From Nectonema munidae (taxonomy: Eukaryota; Nematomorpha; Nectonematoida; Nectonematidae): a stretch of DNA of 64,000 nucleotides. Location of the stretch: NCBI GenBank assembly GCA_030549495.1, contig JAUIRK010000751.1, positions 124,001-188,000 of the forward strand, read 5' to 3'. The notes below the pieces were generated by a model. That model searched no databases and had not been told where the DNA came from. It saw nothing but the letters and a program-made list of their open reading frames with translations. Positions 42,501 through 48,272 of this stretch are shown here, piece after piece (position 1 is the first letter of the stretch; every line of letters begins with the position of its first letter). The position numbers were made by a program, and so were the translations under genes.

Positions 42501-44705
42501 TTTTCTATTACTAATTTTGAATGATTTAATGCCGGTAATCTACAATTTTGTAGGATAACTTAACTTTGAAGGTAAACTTGTATAAAAGATGTGAAAAACA
42601 TGCAATGATAAAAAAAGTTTGGGTATAAAATTCCATAACTTCTGCAGCTGATATATCGTATGTAACCGCGTTTGTCAACAAAAAAAATTTGTCTTACAAA
42701 AAACTTCTTCATGTTTAATCTCAGTCAGGCAAACTTTACAGTAAAACCTTTTATTAGATGAAAAAAAGCCCAACTATTGTGGAAGTGTTGATATAAAGAA
42801 GAAATCTTGTATGTATCCCTTATAACAATTTTAGGCACATTGAATCAAATAGTGTTAAATATAAAAATTGACTTTATTGACCTAAACTCGAAAAATTGAC
42901 TTTGATTGACTTAAAATTAAAAATTAGTTAAAAAATATTTAGACTAAAAAGTAAAGATCTTCTTCACTAAACGGGAATAAATGTTGACTTTATTGACTTT
43001 TACTCGGCCTGGTTATTAGTTAACAGGTTAAGGATCAGAGTCGACAATTCTCGACCTTACAAAAATATGAATCGTCTGCGTTAATAAATGCTCTTTAATA
43101 CAAATCTTCTGATTTACATTAGATATCATCTGATTAATCTGATCGTTAACCGGTTAACGGACTAATTCCAAACATGGTTGCGAAGTCTGAGTCGATGGAG
43201 TCAGAGATAAGAATTAAATAAAAGTAAATTAAGTAAGGGATAAGAGTTGGAGTCGGTATCTAACAAAATTTAGGAATCAGAGTGAGGTTTTTTTAAGTTT
43301 AAAAGAATTTTTTAGGTATTTTAAAGATATTTTATTTTCGTAGGCAAATGGAGTAACAGTTATATAGTCAAAGTCGGAAGTTAAAAGTTGGCGTTAAATT
43401 TATTAAGATTTCTGTTGGGTTTTTTGTACTTGCAGTCGCAATCGAATTTTTGTAAGTAATAGGAGTCGGACATTTTCCCTCTGACTTCGCAAACCTTATT
43501 CTAAAGACATGGTAAAAGTACCGTAGGGTGTTTTTTTTAGATCGAAAAGGCACAATTACGCCCCTTGTATCGAACTATTAGAAAATTTTTTATCTAAAAT
43601 TACGTTGTTACGGAATCGAACCCAAGACATTAAGTTATAGACGCCCACTATCTAACAAACCTTATTCACGCTCCCAAGAAAAGAAATAGAAAAAATTCAG
43701 TACAAGTGAGGAAACGATTGATGGAAATAGTAAATCGTGCTTTTTTCGAGTATCAGTATCGGAATCGTATGACAAATTTACTATCCTTCTTAATACTTTT
43801 ATACCGATTTCTCAAAATGTATACGGGTTTTGAAGGTTGAATAAACATGACTGATGCGCATTTAAAATTTATAACGTTTCAAACTCACTCTAAATTTTGT
43901 TATAACATTAAAATTTTTAATTCTAATTACCATGGGTTAAATTTTGCTTGAAAATAAAAAAATAGTTTTGAATTATTAAGATTTTTTCAATATATTGATA
44001 TTTTTTATGTAAATATGACGAAACAATCAGTACTGTATATATATTTTCTCAAGGCATATAAACTTCTTTATTTTTTGATCACCTTAAATTTTACAATTTA
44101 GAAATAAAATATATTAATACTTTACACTTTAATTTCAAATACCTAGTGCTATCTATGAGTCTATAAAAATTAAATCATGAAATATATTTAACAGAAACAA
44201 CAGTTTAAGATATCATTAGGGACAATTAAAAAGATTGTAAAACTCGTGTAAGAAAAACATTGCAAATGGAATATAGAGTGGGCTCTTCTTGAAAGATAAA
44301 CACTGGACCCATTAAATAAAAGCGCTGAATCTTAAACGAAACCAGCGTTAGCTAACTGTGTAAATCGCTGAACTATAAACGAAATTTTTATTTAATTTAA
44401 AATGTGCCTTTTGAATATTAAATATCATTTTCGATCTATAAATTTATAATTATTATTAAATTAAGTTTACTAAGCAAAAAAAATAGAAAACCCTAAAAAA
44501 TAATTTATATAAAAAGCTGTTTCTTACCGTTTTCTAAAGAAATATTTGGAGTAACCAACTTAACAAAAAGATTGGAAATTAAATAAACAAAATCTAAGCC
44601 ACGTTGATTAAATTCATTTATGTTAGAAACATTCGATGCTACTTGTTTATCAAGTATTTTATTAGAAGAGCAATGAACAAAAATGAGCAATAAAATAAAT
44701 ATCAT
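2760..44705 (-). CDS. prom: Prominin (CD133 family) gene, 21 exons, complete CDS of 833 aa
   Basis: Five-transmembrane glycoprotein; family members sit in plasma-membrane protrusions and bind cholesterol. Exons 1 to 21 on the minus strand: 44528-44705, 32306-32361, 31996-32071, 26087-26216, 22988-23108, 22856-22925, 18010-18093, 17573-17775, 17430-17531, 15055-15129, 14937-15000, 14802-14878, 14494-14723, 13825-13945, 8028-8216, 5393-5557, 5139-5333, 4889-4969, 4766-4834, 3472-3558, 2760-2888. Every junction is AG/GT with matching phase; lengths sum to 2502 nt. Predicted protein: signal peptide ~1-14, TM1 ~83-106, Cys-rich CLGKLCGRCK ~108-117, TM2 ~131-156, loop 1 ~157-436, TM3 ~437-460, a CC..TG..FL motif after TM3, TM4 ~493-516, loop 2 ~517-794, TM5 ~795-812, tail of 21 aa. 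Order, spacing and length match vertebrate prominins. Exon 2 is the least certain (short, weak similarity, but phase fits and donor is strong). The translated alignment is from memory of the family, not a search. Confidence 0.9.
4766..5557 (-). CDS. prom: Prominin exons 16-19: extracellular loop 2
   Basis: Exons 5393-5557, 5139-5333, 4889-4969 and 4766-4834, all phase 0. They encode the helical, Leu- and Lys-rich second loop (for example LLERLLRLDPPTV, LLQLIASLNSLLKNIQAAE, ALAEDIIHAYVNDVLNL). The frame stays open upstream of 5557 for about 49 codons. I place the acceptor at 5558-5559 because the alignment with exon 15 is then continuous; a longer exon 16 is possible. Introns are 59, 169 and 54 nt. 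Confidence 0.87.
6340..6770 (-). pseudogene. Unrecognised degraded coding region
   Basis: The minus strand reads SRNFEPGDEVVELVEMSLDL and KENVKLRKRVDKE, and after a frame change RRESLIKGSAPNIFQHLEAR, LVESGFSSFVDGFTRKLNKL and DLNNRGTIRLRQNDF. Consistent protein-like composition over about 140 codons with breaks suggests a dead gene, probably transposon-borne. No family recognised. Confidence 0.35.
7853..7984. mobile_element. Palindromic MITE, TTAA family 2, degenerate copy
   Basis: The right arm (read on minus) is TTAACCCATTAAGTCCCAATG then CTCCCATTTGGGA; the left end TTAAGTACCATAGAAATCAGACG is eroded. Lies in prominin intron 15. A further weak copy is at 7245-7356 (CCCATTTAATATCAATGTTC at its left). 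Confidence 0.5.
8028..8216 (-). CDS. prom: Prominin exon 15: start of extracellular loop 2
   Basis: A 189-nt exon, phase 0 at both ends, after a strong TTTTTGTTTTTAG acceptor (8217-8229). It encodes ALKNFLSITNLF through INQTLENFKS. The last part aligns with the human PROM1 segment ISSELESLKVNL, and exon 16 continues that alignment. Ser/Gln-rich in the middle with one Cys. Confidence 0.8.
9048..9593 (-). other. Two unrecognised coding-like blocks next to the Tc1 relic
   Basis: On the minus strand 9366-9593 reads NKYFTPCKDNKGSNSPCPIC... with a C-P-x-C pair, and 9048-9314 reads MSESQSKSSLDDVESNSENE followed by a Lys-rich stretch. Both have plausible protein composition but no family I know. They abut the start of the Tc1 relic, so the upstream part may have been cut by that insertion. 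They could be remnants of another transposon. Confidence 0.25.
9595..10344 (+). pseudogene. Tc1/mariner-family transposase relic
   Basis: From FLRGANSLRKYTGKT the text reads a Tc1 transposase: paired HTH (TLRQISECLGVAKSTVGRLV), the GRKRKTTPRDD linker, VLRRLFAAGR, then the catalytic core with WSNVIFLDKAHFEVHG (first Asp; the usual DE/DES has become DK) and FQQDLARCHTSKK (second Asp). An in-frame TAG at 9988-9990 replaces the Trp of RLQWARD. The C-terminal third with the NSPDLNPIE block and the last catalytic residue is missing after 10344. No convincing terminal inverted repeats were found. It lies in prominin intron 14, in the opposite orientation to that gene. Confidence 0.88.
11900..13490 (+). 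mobile_element. Penelope-like retroelement fossil with GIY-YIG endonuclease
   Basis: Degraded plus-strand coding remains in family order: an N-terminal block with NENIVICKADKSPHMVIMNK, a KLYGLVNSHK block, the reverse-transcriptase YTDDTF motif near 12660, a LIIRSYKICSKHFLG block near 12930, and a GIY-YIG endonuclease remnant near 13260 (TGKTTQRWKSRIELHI). This order (RT followed by GIY-YIG) is diagnostic of Penelope-like elements. The copy is clearly broken, with many disruptions, and is old. Coding similarity may begin earlier, near 11.5 kb. No terminal repeats were identified. It sits in prominin intron 14. Confidence 0.75.
13825..15129 (-). CDS. prom: Prominin exons 10-14: end of loop 1, TM3 and TM4
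   Basis: Exons 15055-15129, 14937-15000, 14802-14878, 14494-14723 and 13825-13945. Exon 13 carries FHYTKYRWY followed by TM3 (ISLSLIIIVSIVLFGILL) and the motif SCCDQYTGKKFL. Exon 14 carries TM4 (MLSPIIMSFIAIFFLFG) and an acidic end, YDDNDK. The YRW preceding TM3 and the CC..TG..FL block between TM3 and TM4 are the strongest sequence signatures of the family in this gene. Introns 10 to 12 are 54, 58 and 78 nt. Confidence 0.93.
16143..16341. mobile_element. GAGTCGG-type MITE, inverted copy
   Basis: GGCTGGGGAGGTGGGCGG, GGCCGACTCCGATTCC and, at the other end, GATCGAGTCCGATTCGTAG with GTAGCCCTG. Opposite orientation to the other two copies. Lies in prominin intron 9. Confidence 0.5.
16306..16418 (+). 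repeat. About 110-bp dispersed repeat, partner of 18736-18838
   Basis: AAATTTCATTAGATCGAGTC through CTGTCTTTTTCATCAAATTA and AGGCCGAAATCCAAGACTGG recurs at 18736-18838 in the same orientation. It covers one end of the GAGTCGG MITE plus about 70 bp beyond it, and contains a (TG)n run at 16379-16394. Confidence 0.7.
17430..18093 (-). CDS. prom: Prominin exons 7-9: middle of extracellular loop 1
   Basis: Exon 7 (18010-18093), exon 8 (17573-17775, 203 nt) and exon 9 (17430-17531) carry the coiled-coil-like, charged middle of loop 1, including three cysteines at SQC, TIC and KQC. The intron between exons 8 and 9 is only 41 nt (17532-17572) yet has a GTATGT donor, a T-rich tract and a CAG acceptor. 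All phases match (2-1, 2-0, 0-0). Confidence 0.88.
18736..18838 (+). repeat. About 100-bp dispersed repeat, partner of 16306-16418
   Basis: Same orientation and order of blocks as 16306-16418, with a shorter TG run. It shows that the GAGTCGG MITE end and its outer flank were copied together. Confidence 0.7.
18931..19055. mobile_element. TTAA-flanked MITE (piggyBac-like ends)
   Basis: TTAACCCTTTCGTTAC at 18931 and GTAATGAAAGGGTTAA ending 19055 are perfect inverted ends, with TTAA at both outer edges. About 125 bp, non-coding, in prominin intron 6. TTAA targeting and CCC-starting ends suggest cross-mobilisation by a piggyBac-type transposase; that is inference. Confidence 0.75.
22856..23108 (-). 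CDS. prom: Prominin exons 5-6: end of TM2 and start of loop 1
   Basis: Exon 5 (22988-23108) completes TM2 (LSVVVTLLVNQRLESAIE) and enters the first extracellular loop with the CYDEI motif seen in family members. A 62-bp intron separates it from exon 6 (22856-22925), which contributes TQKSILVDDFETNVLANLTL with one N-glycosylation sequon (NLT). Confidence 0.9.
23333..23836. mobile_element. Possible hAT-like MITE
   Basis: Begins GGTAGACAAATTTTTGGTGG with AGGACCAGCCGCG and ends GGCCCGCAGGCCCTAGTTGG with CTTGGTCTAC. The outer GTAGAC(C)AA is inverted at the two ends, and GC-rich subterminal blocks are typical of hAT MITEs. A separate lone end of similar style is at 22214 (CAGAGGTGGGGAACC, then GGCCG). 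Confidence 0.35.
24408..24470 (+). repeat. Short tandem repeat, 21-bp unit, about three copies
   Basis: TTCTATTTTGTC-type units in a row. On the minus strand they would read as heptapeptides QNDKIEF, QKDKIEL, KKDKIEL, but there is no supporting gene context. Confidence 0.6.
25221..25375 (-). repeat. tRNA-derived SINE, copy 1
   Basis: Minus orientation. Carries the family 3' part (CACGGTACCTCTACC on minus) and a B-box-like GATTCGATTCC. The most diverged of eight copies. Family layout: tRNA-like head with A and B boxes, then AGTTTGATACAAGCGGCGCA, then a tail ending CACCCCACGGTACC. Confidence 0.65.
26087..26216 (-). CDS. prom: Prominin exon 4: Cys-rich cytoplasmic stretch and TM2
   Basis: The 130-nt exon lies between CCTAG and GTAAGT. 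It reads LILCLGKLCGRCKIIKNYKRRK and then a hydrophobic TM2 beginning at GDILVSLVFSIFAILAL. The cluster of cysteines directly after TM1 followed by basic residues is a hallmark of prominins. It ends in phase 2; exon 5 supplies the third base. Confidence 0.92.
26663..26887. mobile_element. TTAA-type MITE, longer version
   Basis: Left TTAACCCTTTCATGCACAAT, right ATTGTGCCTGAAAGGGTTGA (outer TTAA mutated to TTGA). The arms continue as ATGGGAC ... GTCCC. About 225 bp, in prominin intron 3. A related single end is at 52083-52125 (TTAACTCTTTCAAGCACAAT with CACTGGTGTCCC). Confidence 0.65.
27013..27297. mobile_element. GAGTCGG-type MITE, second copy
   Basis: Shares GGAGTCGGTTTTT, TTAGGTATTTTAAA, a GTAAGCATATGGTGGAGT block and ATATTTTCCC with 43173-43499. 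The right end ACTTGCCAGCCCTGG lies only 20 bp from the Merlin target duplication. Confidence 0.5.
27325..28659 (-). mobile_element. Merlin (IS1016/ISXO2-type) DNA transposon, full length but decayed
   Basis: An exact 8-bp duplication TTCATATG flanks the element (27317-27324 and 28660-28667). Terminal repeats match imperfectly: left GAGAATAACCACCCC (27325-27339), right, read inward, GGACAACCACCCC. Further copies of GAAGAAYRNCCACC lie just inside both ends. Eight- to nine-bp duplications and an ISXO2-type transposase are typical of Merlin. The element is about 1.34 kb and lies in prominin intron 3, same strand as the host gene. Confidence 0.88.
27505..28345 (-). pseudogene. Merlin transposase (ISXO2-like DDE), decayed
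   Basis: The open part (27736-28344 and a little upstream) has an N-terminal zinc-ribbon-like CFCLECNCE...CQKKACLK, a helix-turn-helix region (QTGMSEKALIDCF), and the core CTIQIDESVF (first Asp) and RGRAAEKQIWVFGLVD. The frame then breaks near 27740. The expected IHSDE motif and RAYANVERLGFA follow in another frame, then TVNHT.NFVNKENGVHTQNIE and ESYWNKQKANIK, ending at TGA 27505. At least three stops or shifts separate these pieces, so no functional protein is made. No clear initiator ATG was found at the 5' end. Confidence 0.85.
31040..31149. mobile_element. Palindromic MITE, TTAA family 2
   Basis: AGTACCAATGTTCCCAAAG...CGCAG and CTGCGTTTCCTTTGGGAAC, ATTGGTACTGAATGGGTTAA form long inverted arms. 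The right outer edge keeps TTAA (31146-31149); the left outer edge is eroded. Related copies: 57612-57734 (both TTAA kept), 7853-7984 and 7245-7356 (degenerate). Confidence 0.7.
31176..31310 (-). repeat. tRNA-derived SINE, copy 2
   Basis: Minus orientation: GGGGCGTGAGTAAGGTTGGT head, B-box GGTTCGATCCCGC, and ATAGTTCGATACAAGCGGCG body. One of the best-preserved copies. In prominin intron 3. Confidence 0.8.
31780..31905 (-). repeat. tRNA-derived SINE, copy 3
   Basis: Minus orientation with GGTATAGTAAGTAAGGTCC head, B-box GGTTCGAATCC and a divergent body. 470 bp from copy 2, same orientation. Confidence 0.7.
31996..32361 (-). CDS. prom: Prominin exons 2-3: end of N-terminal ectodomain and TM1
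   Basis: Exon 3 (31996-32071) encodes 25 codons ending in phase 1, with the hydrophobic run AVVICLIFAFLFIVTVPFIG, which is TM1. Exon 2 (32306-32361) starts in phase 1 after CAATTAG and ends in phase 0 at GTATGT, giving 18 codons (GHPLIFLITPQ...CIIE) just before TM1. Exon 2 was found by requiring phases 1 to 0 between exons 1 and 3. Its similarity to other prominins is slight, so treat it as likely rather than certain. Confidence 0.75.
32759..34620 (+). repeat. 1.85-kb dispersed repeat, copy 1, with internal tandem units
   Basis: GGTGTTTAATTCACTCAAAA through TATAAAGTGTTATGCGTTCG matches 49238-51050 in the same orientation along its whole length. The last ~800 bp are about five degenerate units, 139 to 154 bp apart, marked by ATTGACACTTGCAGATATTT-like phrases at 33811, 33950, 34090, 34244 and 34394 and by AGAAATGAAACCAGCATGG. 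Long conserved coding is not evident. Lies in prominin intron 1. Confidence 0.85.
35174..37598 (-). mobile_element. Tigger (pogo family) DNA transposon with both ends and TA duplication
   Basis: Inverted ends CAGTCAAACCTGTATTAAACG (left, on plus) and CAGTCAAACCTGCCTTAGCG (right, read on minus), each flanked by TA (35172-35173 and 37599-37600). The length is 2425 bp. The terminal region (GTCGCGTTAGACAGTGT ... TACAGGGTGAAAACAGT) is present twice near the right end, at about 37005-37100 and 37471-37598. It lies in prominin intron 1. Confidence 0.9.
35337..36655 (-). pseudogene. Tigger/pogo transposase, decayed
   Basis: Starts MSKKEHT at 36655. A CENP-B-like N-terminal HTH is readable across frames (ALQQKYDVIKLL, ATKMGVGKTQIQTLGKRKAQ, VLEDYSKCCVSTVSKRKT). 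The middle, which should hold the DDE core, is badly broken. The C-terminal part is open at 35570-35893 (ILDVILLCIAAWEEVEESTIKKCFIKAGF, the usual Tigger C-terminal block) and continues at 35337-35537 after another shift. Several stops and frameshifts; not functional. Confidence 0.85.
37601..40868 (-). other. prom: Part of prominin intron 1 between the Tigger element and SINE copy 4
   Basis: About 3.3 kb of AT-rich sequence. It includes the 39284-39400 repeat. Short open frames on both strands show no recognisable family. Confidence 0.5.
39284..39400 (-). repeat. 115-bp dispersed repeat, inverted partner of 49075-49166
   Basis: The reverse complement reads GTATTTAGTTCAAAACTTTA, TTGATGCTAAGGAATATAAC, and AAAAGATCCAAACTTCTACT, all present at 49075-49166. 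The copy here has an extra ~16 bp in the middle. Confidence 0.7.
40869..40995 (+). repeat. tRNA-derived SINE, copy 4
   Basis: Plus orientation: GAGCGCGTGAGTAATGTTGG head, B-box GGTTCGATTC at 40923-40932, body with AGTTCGACTGAAACGGTGCA. Truncated at its 3' end. Confidence 0.75.
41818..43011 (-). mobile_element. hAT-like DNA transposon relic
   Basis: Ends read inward begin CAGGGGGAAGAAAAATTGAC (left) and CAGGCCGAGTAAAAGTCAAT (right), and GTTATT directly flanks both. On the minus strand 41930-42440 carries a degraded transposase end: SSSEEINDEDDGILLPNIKK, then YPKLQNCQVLT and SFSKLKKLLKN, resembling the hAT C-terminal dimerisation region. The sequence is rich in TTGACTTTATTGACTTT repeats near both ends. 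Length about 1.2 kb. Family assignment is moderate; the frame is broken many times. Confidence 0.5.
43019..43158. mobile_element. Short inverted-repeat MITE
   Basis: GTTAACAGGTTAAGGATC at the left and GATCGTTAACCGGTTAAC at the right are inverted copies with two mismatches. 140 bp, starting 8 bp after the hAT-like relic. Confidence 0.6.
43173..43499. mobile_element. GAGTCGG-type MITE
   Basis: Inverted ends GGTTGCGAAGTC and GACTTCGCAAACC enclose sequence with repeated GGAGTCGG and TTAGGTATTTTAAA blocks. Related copies: about 27013-27297 (same blocks, ends near CCAGCCCTGG) and 16143-16341 (opposite orientation, ends GGCTGGGGAGG and GTAGCCCTG), plus a fragment at 18736-18778. Confidence 0.55.
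43511..43675 (-). repeat. tRNA-derived SINE, copy 5
   Basis: Minus orientation: GGGAGCGTGAATAAGGTTTG head, B-box GGGTTCGATTCC, body with GATACAAGGGGCGTAATTGT, 3' end CACCCTACGGTAC. Directly follows the GAGTCGG MITE. Confidence 0.8.
44528..44705 (-). CDS. prom: Prominin exon 1: start codon and signal peptide
   Basis: Encodes MIFILLLIFVHCSS, a typical cleavable signal peptide, then about 45 extracellular residues including GLDFVYLISNLFVKLVTP, which corresponds to the family's N-terminal amphipathic stretch before TM1. It ends in phase 1 at a GTAAG donor (44523-44527). I chose this ATG because hydrophobicity begins directly after it. The frame is open further upstream, so a longer start cannot be excluded. 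A two-codon upstream ORF overlaps this start (see separate entry). Confidence 0.85.
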
Positions 44706-44710
44706 TTCAT
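44702..44710 (-). promoter_or_regulatory. Minimal upstream ORF overlapping the prominin start codon
   Basis: On the minus strand the leader reads AUGAAAUGA. The first AUG (44710-44708) opens a two-codon ORF whose UGA stop (44704-44702) overlaps the main AUG (44705-44703) by two bases. Such start-stop overlaps can lower or couple initiation at the main start. It matters only if the mRNA leader extends this far upstream. Confidence 0.4.
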
Positions 44711-45296
44711 TGTTGAAATTTCGGTTATAGGAATTCAAGCCCACAGGTTTGGACAAAAAAGAAAGCAAAAAAAATCTAATAAAAATTAGAAATCAAAAAT
44801 TTTAATTATTTAAACTTTTTATAAGGGCCCGTATGCAGAGGAACAAGTTTTGTTCGGTTTTGCAACTCCCCTCTTCTTCTAAGAGCGCTAGAAAAATATT
44901 TGACAATTAGCAGACTATATTGGTATAGTATAAAATTTCTTGGAATCTGAAAAATTTAATTTCAACAGTACTCTTTTTTACTCCTATTGAGTTTTTAACA
45001 ATGCACCAGTACAAAAAATATTTATTTTTAAATGTGATAATTATAAAAATATTTGTTTTGTATTTTGTGTATTCATTATAAAAGATTAAATTTTTTCATT
45101 TAATTCCTTACTGCCCAGATTACATGAATTTTTTTCATATATTTTTTAGTTGTCCGTATAGCATTCAAAGTAAGAAAAATCTTCCATAGCTGGACAGATA
45201 GTACAGTAAAATAAACAAGACCGAACCTTTATTACAGTGCCCCCCCTCTCTTCTTCCTTATTCTCGCTATGGGCATCCCTAATTTTTATTATTGAG

Positions 45297-45450
45297 AGAG
45301 CGTGTTTAAGGTTTGTTAGATACTGGGTTTCGATAATTCAATGTCTTGAGTTTGATCACGCAACAAGTCTAACTTTCCTCATCGTTTGATACAAGCAGCG
45401 CAATTGTGCATTCTCGATTAAAACACACCATGGTATTTTTACCTTTACCT
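45297..45450 (+). repeat. tRNA-derived SINE, copy 6
   Basis: Plus orientation: GAGCGTGTTTAAGGTTTGTT head, B-box-like AGTTTGATCACG, body GATACAAGCAGCGCAATTGT, tail ACACACCATGGTATTTTTACC. Confidence 0.8.
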
Positions 45451-45729
45451 TTTATTCTGTTAAAATCTTAAAGCTAATATAAATTTATCTGCTTTTATAA
45501 ATTGTTTAAAAAAATTTCGCAAAAATACGATACGTTTAAACTTTTCAAATAAAAAATTTGTCGATAAATTGCTGATTTTCAAATGAGATGGTAGTTCTAT
45601 CAATTTTTTGCCTTAAATACTTTTGTTAATGAAGAAAAAAAAAGAAAAAAGAAATTTATTGAATGATAATCAACATTTAAAAGAAGCGTTTCCTAATTCA
45701 CTCAATTCCAATAGCACAGAGAAGTTTGT

Positions 45730-45877
45730 ACGGCGTGAGTTACGTTGGTTAGATTACTGGGTTTTGATAATTCAAAGTTCTTGCGTTCGATCCCCTATCT
45801 ATCCTATTTTCTTATAGTTGGATACAAGCGGCGTAATTGTGCCTTCTTGTTGAAAACACTCCACGCTACTTTTACCT
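45730..45877 (+). repeat. tRNA-derived SINE, copy 7
   Basis: Plus orientation: ACGGCGTGAGTTACGTTGGT head, B-box GCGTTCGATCCCC at 45783-45795, body GATACAAGCGGCGTAATTGT, tail CACTCCACGCTACTTTTACC. 280 bp from copy 6. Confidence 0.8.
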
Positions 45878-46625
45878 TTTTTTAAACTGGCATAAACTCT
45901 TCCCTGTAGAAAAGTTTGAACTTACATGATGGAAATAATTACACTACATACAAGCAATAAAAAATATCAAATGAATTTTTCATATCTTAGAGAGTGGGGT
46001 ATGCGTATTATAAATGGACTGCGCTGTATCTACCACTTTCGTTTTACGTTCAAATTTAAGCTCTGAGAAAGCGTTAGGCACTGGTACCAGAACATTCACA
46101 CAAGCTCATAGCGTTCCAGAGACAGTTAGTCCGGAGCATCTGACATACAGATGCTATCACTGACAGACAGTGGAGTATTCAAGGGGGATGGGCATTAGAC
46201 CATAGTCCCCACTCTTTCTCTCTAACCCATCCTCAAAAGGAATTATCGATTTTTTATATTTGTTTGCCTTCCTGTTTATTTGAGATAGTTATTTTTGAAA
46301 TAGAAATATATTAGAAATTCAATGTAATACAAATTAAATTTTAAAATTCCAACTTGATTAATAATAATTAGGTAGATATAATGATTATTTTTATACGCCA
46401 CTGTATACATTTATGTGCACATAGAAACACACATAGAAGTACTCACACAATTGGTAAATATAATTTATTATTTATTTAATATTTCAGATGTCATGGAAGG
46501 AAAGTTTGTATTAAGATAGTTATTTGGACTACTTCACATACTTTGTTATGGGCTATACATGCATCTTGTAAATGCTCGTCTACATTTTAAAGATAAGAAA
46601 CCGAAGTATTTTTGAGGTAAATTAT

Positions 46626-47551
46626 TCATTTTAAAGAGGATAAAGAATTGTGAATTAGGGGCGTATTAGGAGAATAAAATCCGTAGAGTAAGGTTTTCAT
46701 ATGTGATTCCTCTTCAGATGAGCAAGTCAAAGAAACCCAAAACGATTTGTGAAAGTCTTTTGAAAACAGGTTTCTTTGAGAGTTTGATGTTTGGGTTAGG
46801 AGAGTAGGCATCGCAGATGATGAAACACCCTAAAAACCCTAAAATTTTAACCTAAAATTGACCTTAAAACACAATTGCCAAAAAGTGTGAAAATATTAAG
46901 CAAAATGAAATTTCAAGGGTAACGTGAGCTTGCTATTTCTGTTCAAATTGATTAGCCAACAACATAGAACAGCTGGTTGTTTTCAGCCACTAGATTACTC
47001 ATCAAATTGAGCAGAGTTGGTTTTGCCTGCAATTAGAAATGACAAAAAAGGGAGTTGATGTAATGACCCTAAATACATTATTTTTTGTATACTTAAAATT
47101 GAGTTGAAATAAATTGAATCTGGTTTACACAGAGAGTGTCCATAACATGGTTGATTCTCAATGAGTATTCATAGCCTTTTTTCCAACAGAATGAACATGG
47201 TTTAAAGGAAAACATCTCGTGAGATCTCGCGTTAAAGACAATTCCAAAGTATATTTACGTAGACTTGATTATCATTATAAACGTGATATTAATCACTTAA
47301 AATGTGAAAGCATCAGCTTTGAACACTCGCATCTTTCCTTAGCTCTGCCAGGACATGGATGCTGAACACACTCATTTTTATTTCAAACAAAAATGCGATA
47401 ATTTTCAATAAGAAACATGCTGACTGTGGTCTTTGAAATGCCAAAAATAGTGAAGTTATTTTTGAGTAACAGCAAAAAGGTGACCTGATGTCCGTCTTCA
47501 CCAAGAAAGATTTCTAACCCGAATGGCTTATCTTGCAGATATTTTAAAACA
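46626..47551 (-). other. Exon-like coding blocks, unrecognised
   Basis: Three minus-strand blocks with plausible splice sites. 47389-47551: VLKYLQDKPFGLEIFLGEDG, then VTFLLLLKNNFTIFGISKTT and ENYRIF. Near 46954-47027: AKPTLLNLMSNLVAENNQLFY after a TTGCAG acceptor. 46626-46838: GVSSSAMPTLL to LSSLK and a stop. Composition looks protein-like, but I cannot name a family and the phase from the first block to the second is not established. Could be host exons or remnants of a transposon. Confidence 0.3.
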
Positions 47552-48272
47552 CTAAATGAACTATGTAATAAATTGCATGGACATTTTACATAGTAACATT
47601 TTGATTGTGCACACTAACGCTTTTAACTCAGTTTTTCATATCCAAACTCAAATTTTTGAGAAAAGAAACAAAAAAGAAAATAGGGCATTCTTTCAGGTTT
47701 TGAGTGACATAAATTGTTAGAACGTCATCTAAGACTCATTGAGGAAGAACATTTTTATTCGTCTTGATCATTTAGTAGTCAAGTACAAACGCTCAATCAG
47801 GCTGATAAAGGATCCATTTGAATGATAAAATAAATGAGAAAGATATTGAGGACCCAATGAGGGATGAAATTATCACTCGTCTTAAATACTTATGGGATCA
47901 GTTGAAACGTTTTATTAAAAACTAGCAAAGAATCCATTTTTCTTACATTTATAAGATAAATTAGCGAATAATCACCTACTATTTACTTCGGTGTGTGGAA
48001 AAAATGTCCCCAATTGGCAAATAGGTTGTCCTGACCGCATAATATTCAAAATTTTTAAAAACTGTCTAACTTGAATCCAGGTCACTCTCCCAAGTTGCAG
48101 GGACACTTTAAATTCTGGATTTAGAACTTGAAACTAAAAATCAAAGATTTACATAAATTCAACTAATATTCATTAACAAGATTCTATGGTATCACAAAAT
48201 TTGTTATTGTCCTATCAAAGTTCATATGCCTTTTCTATCGATTTCTAAGATGGATGTTATGGCCTACACCTT

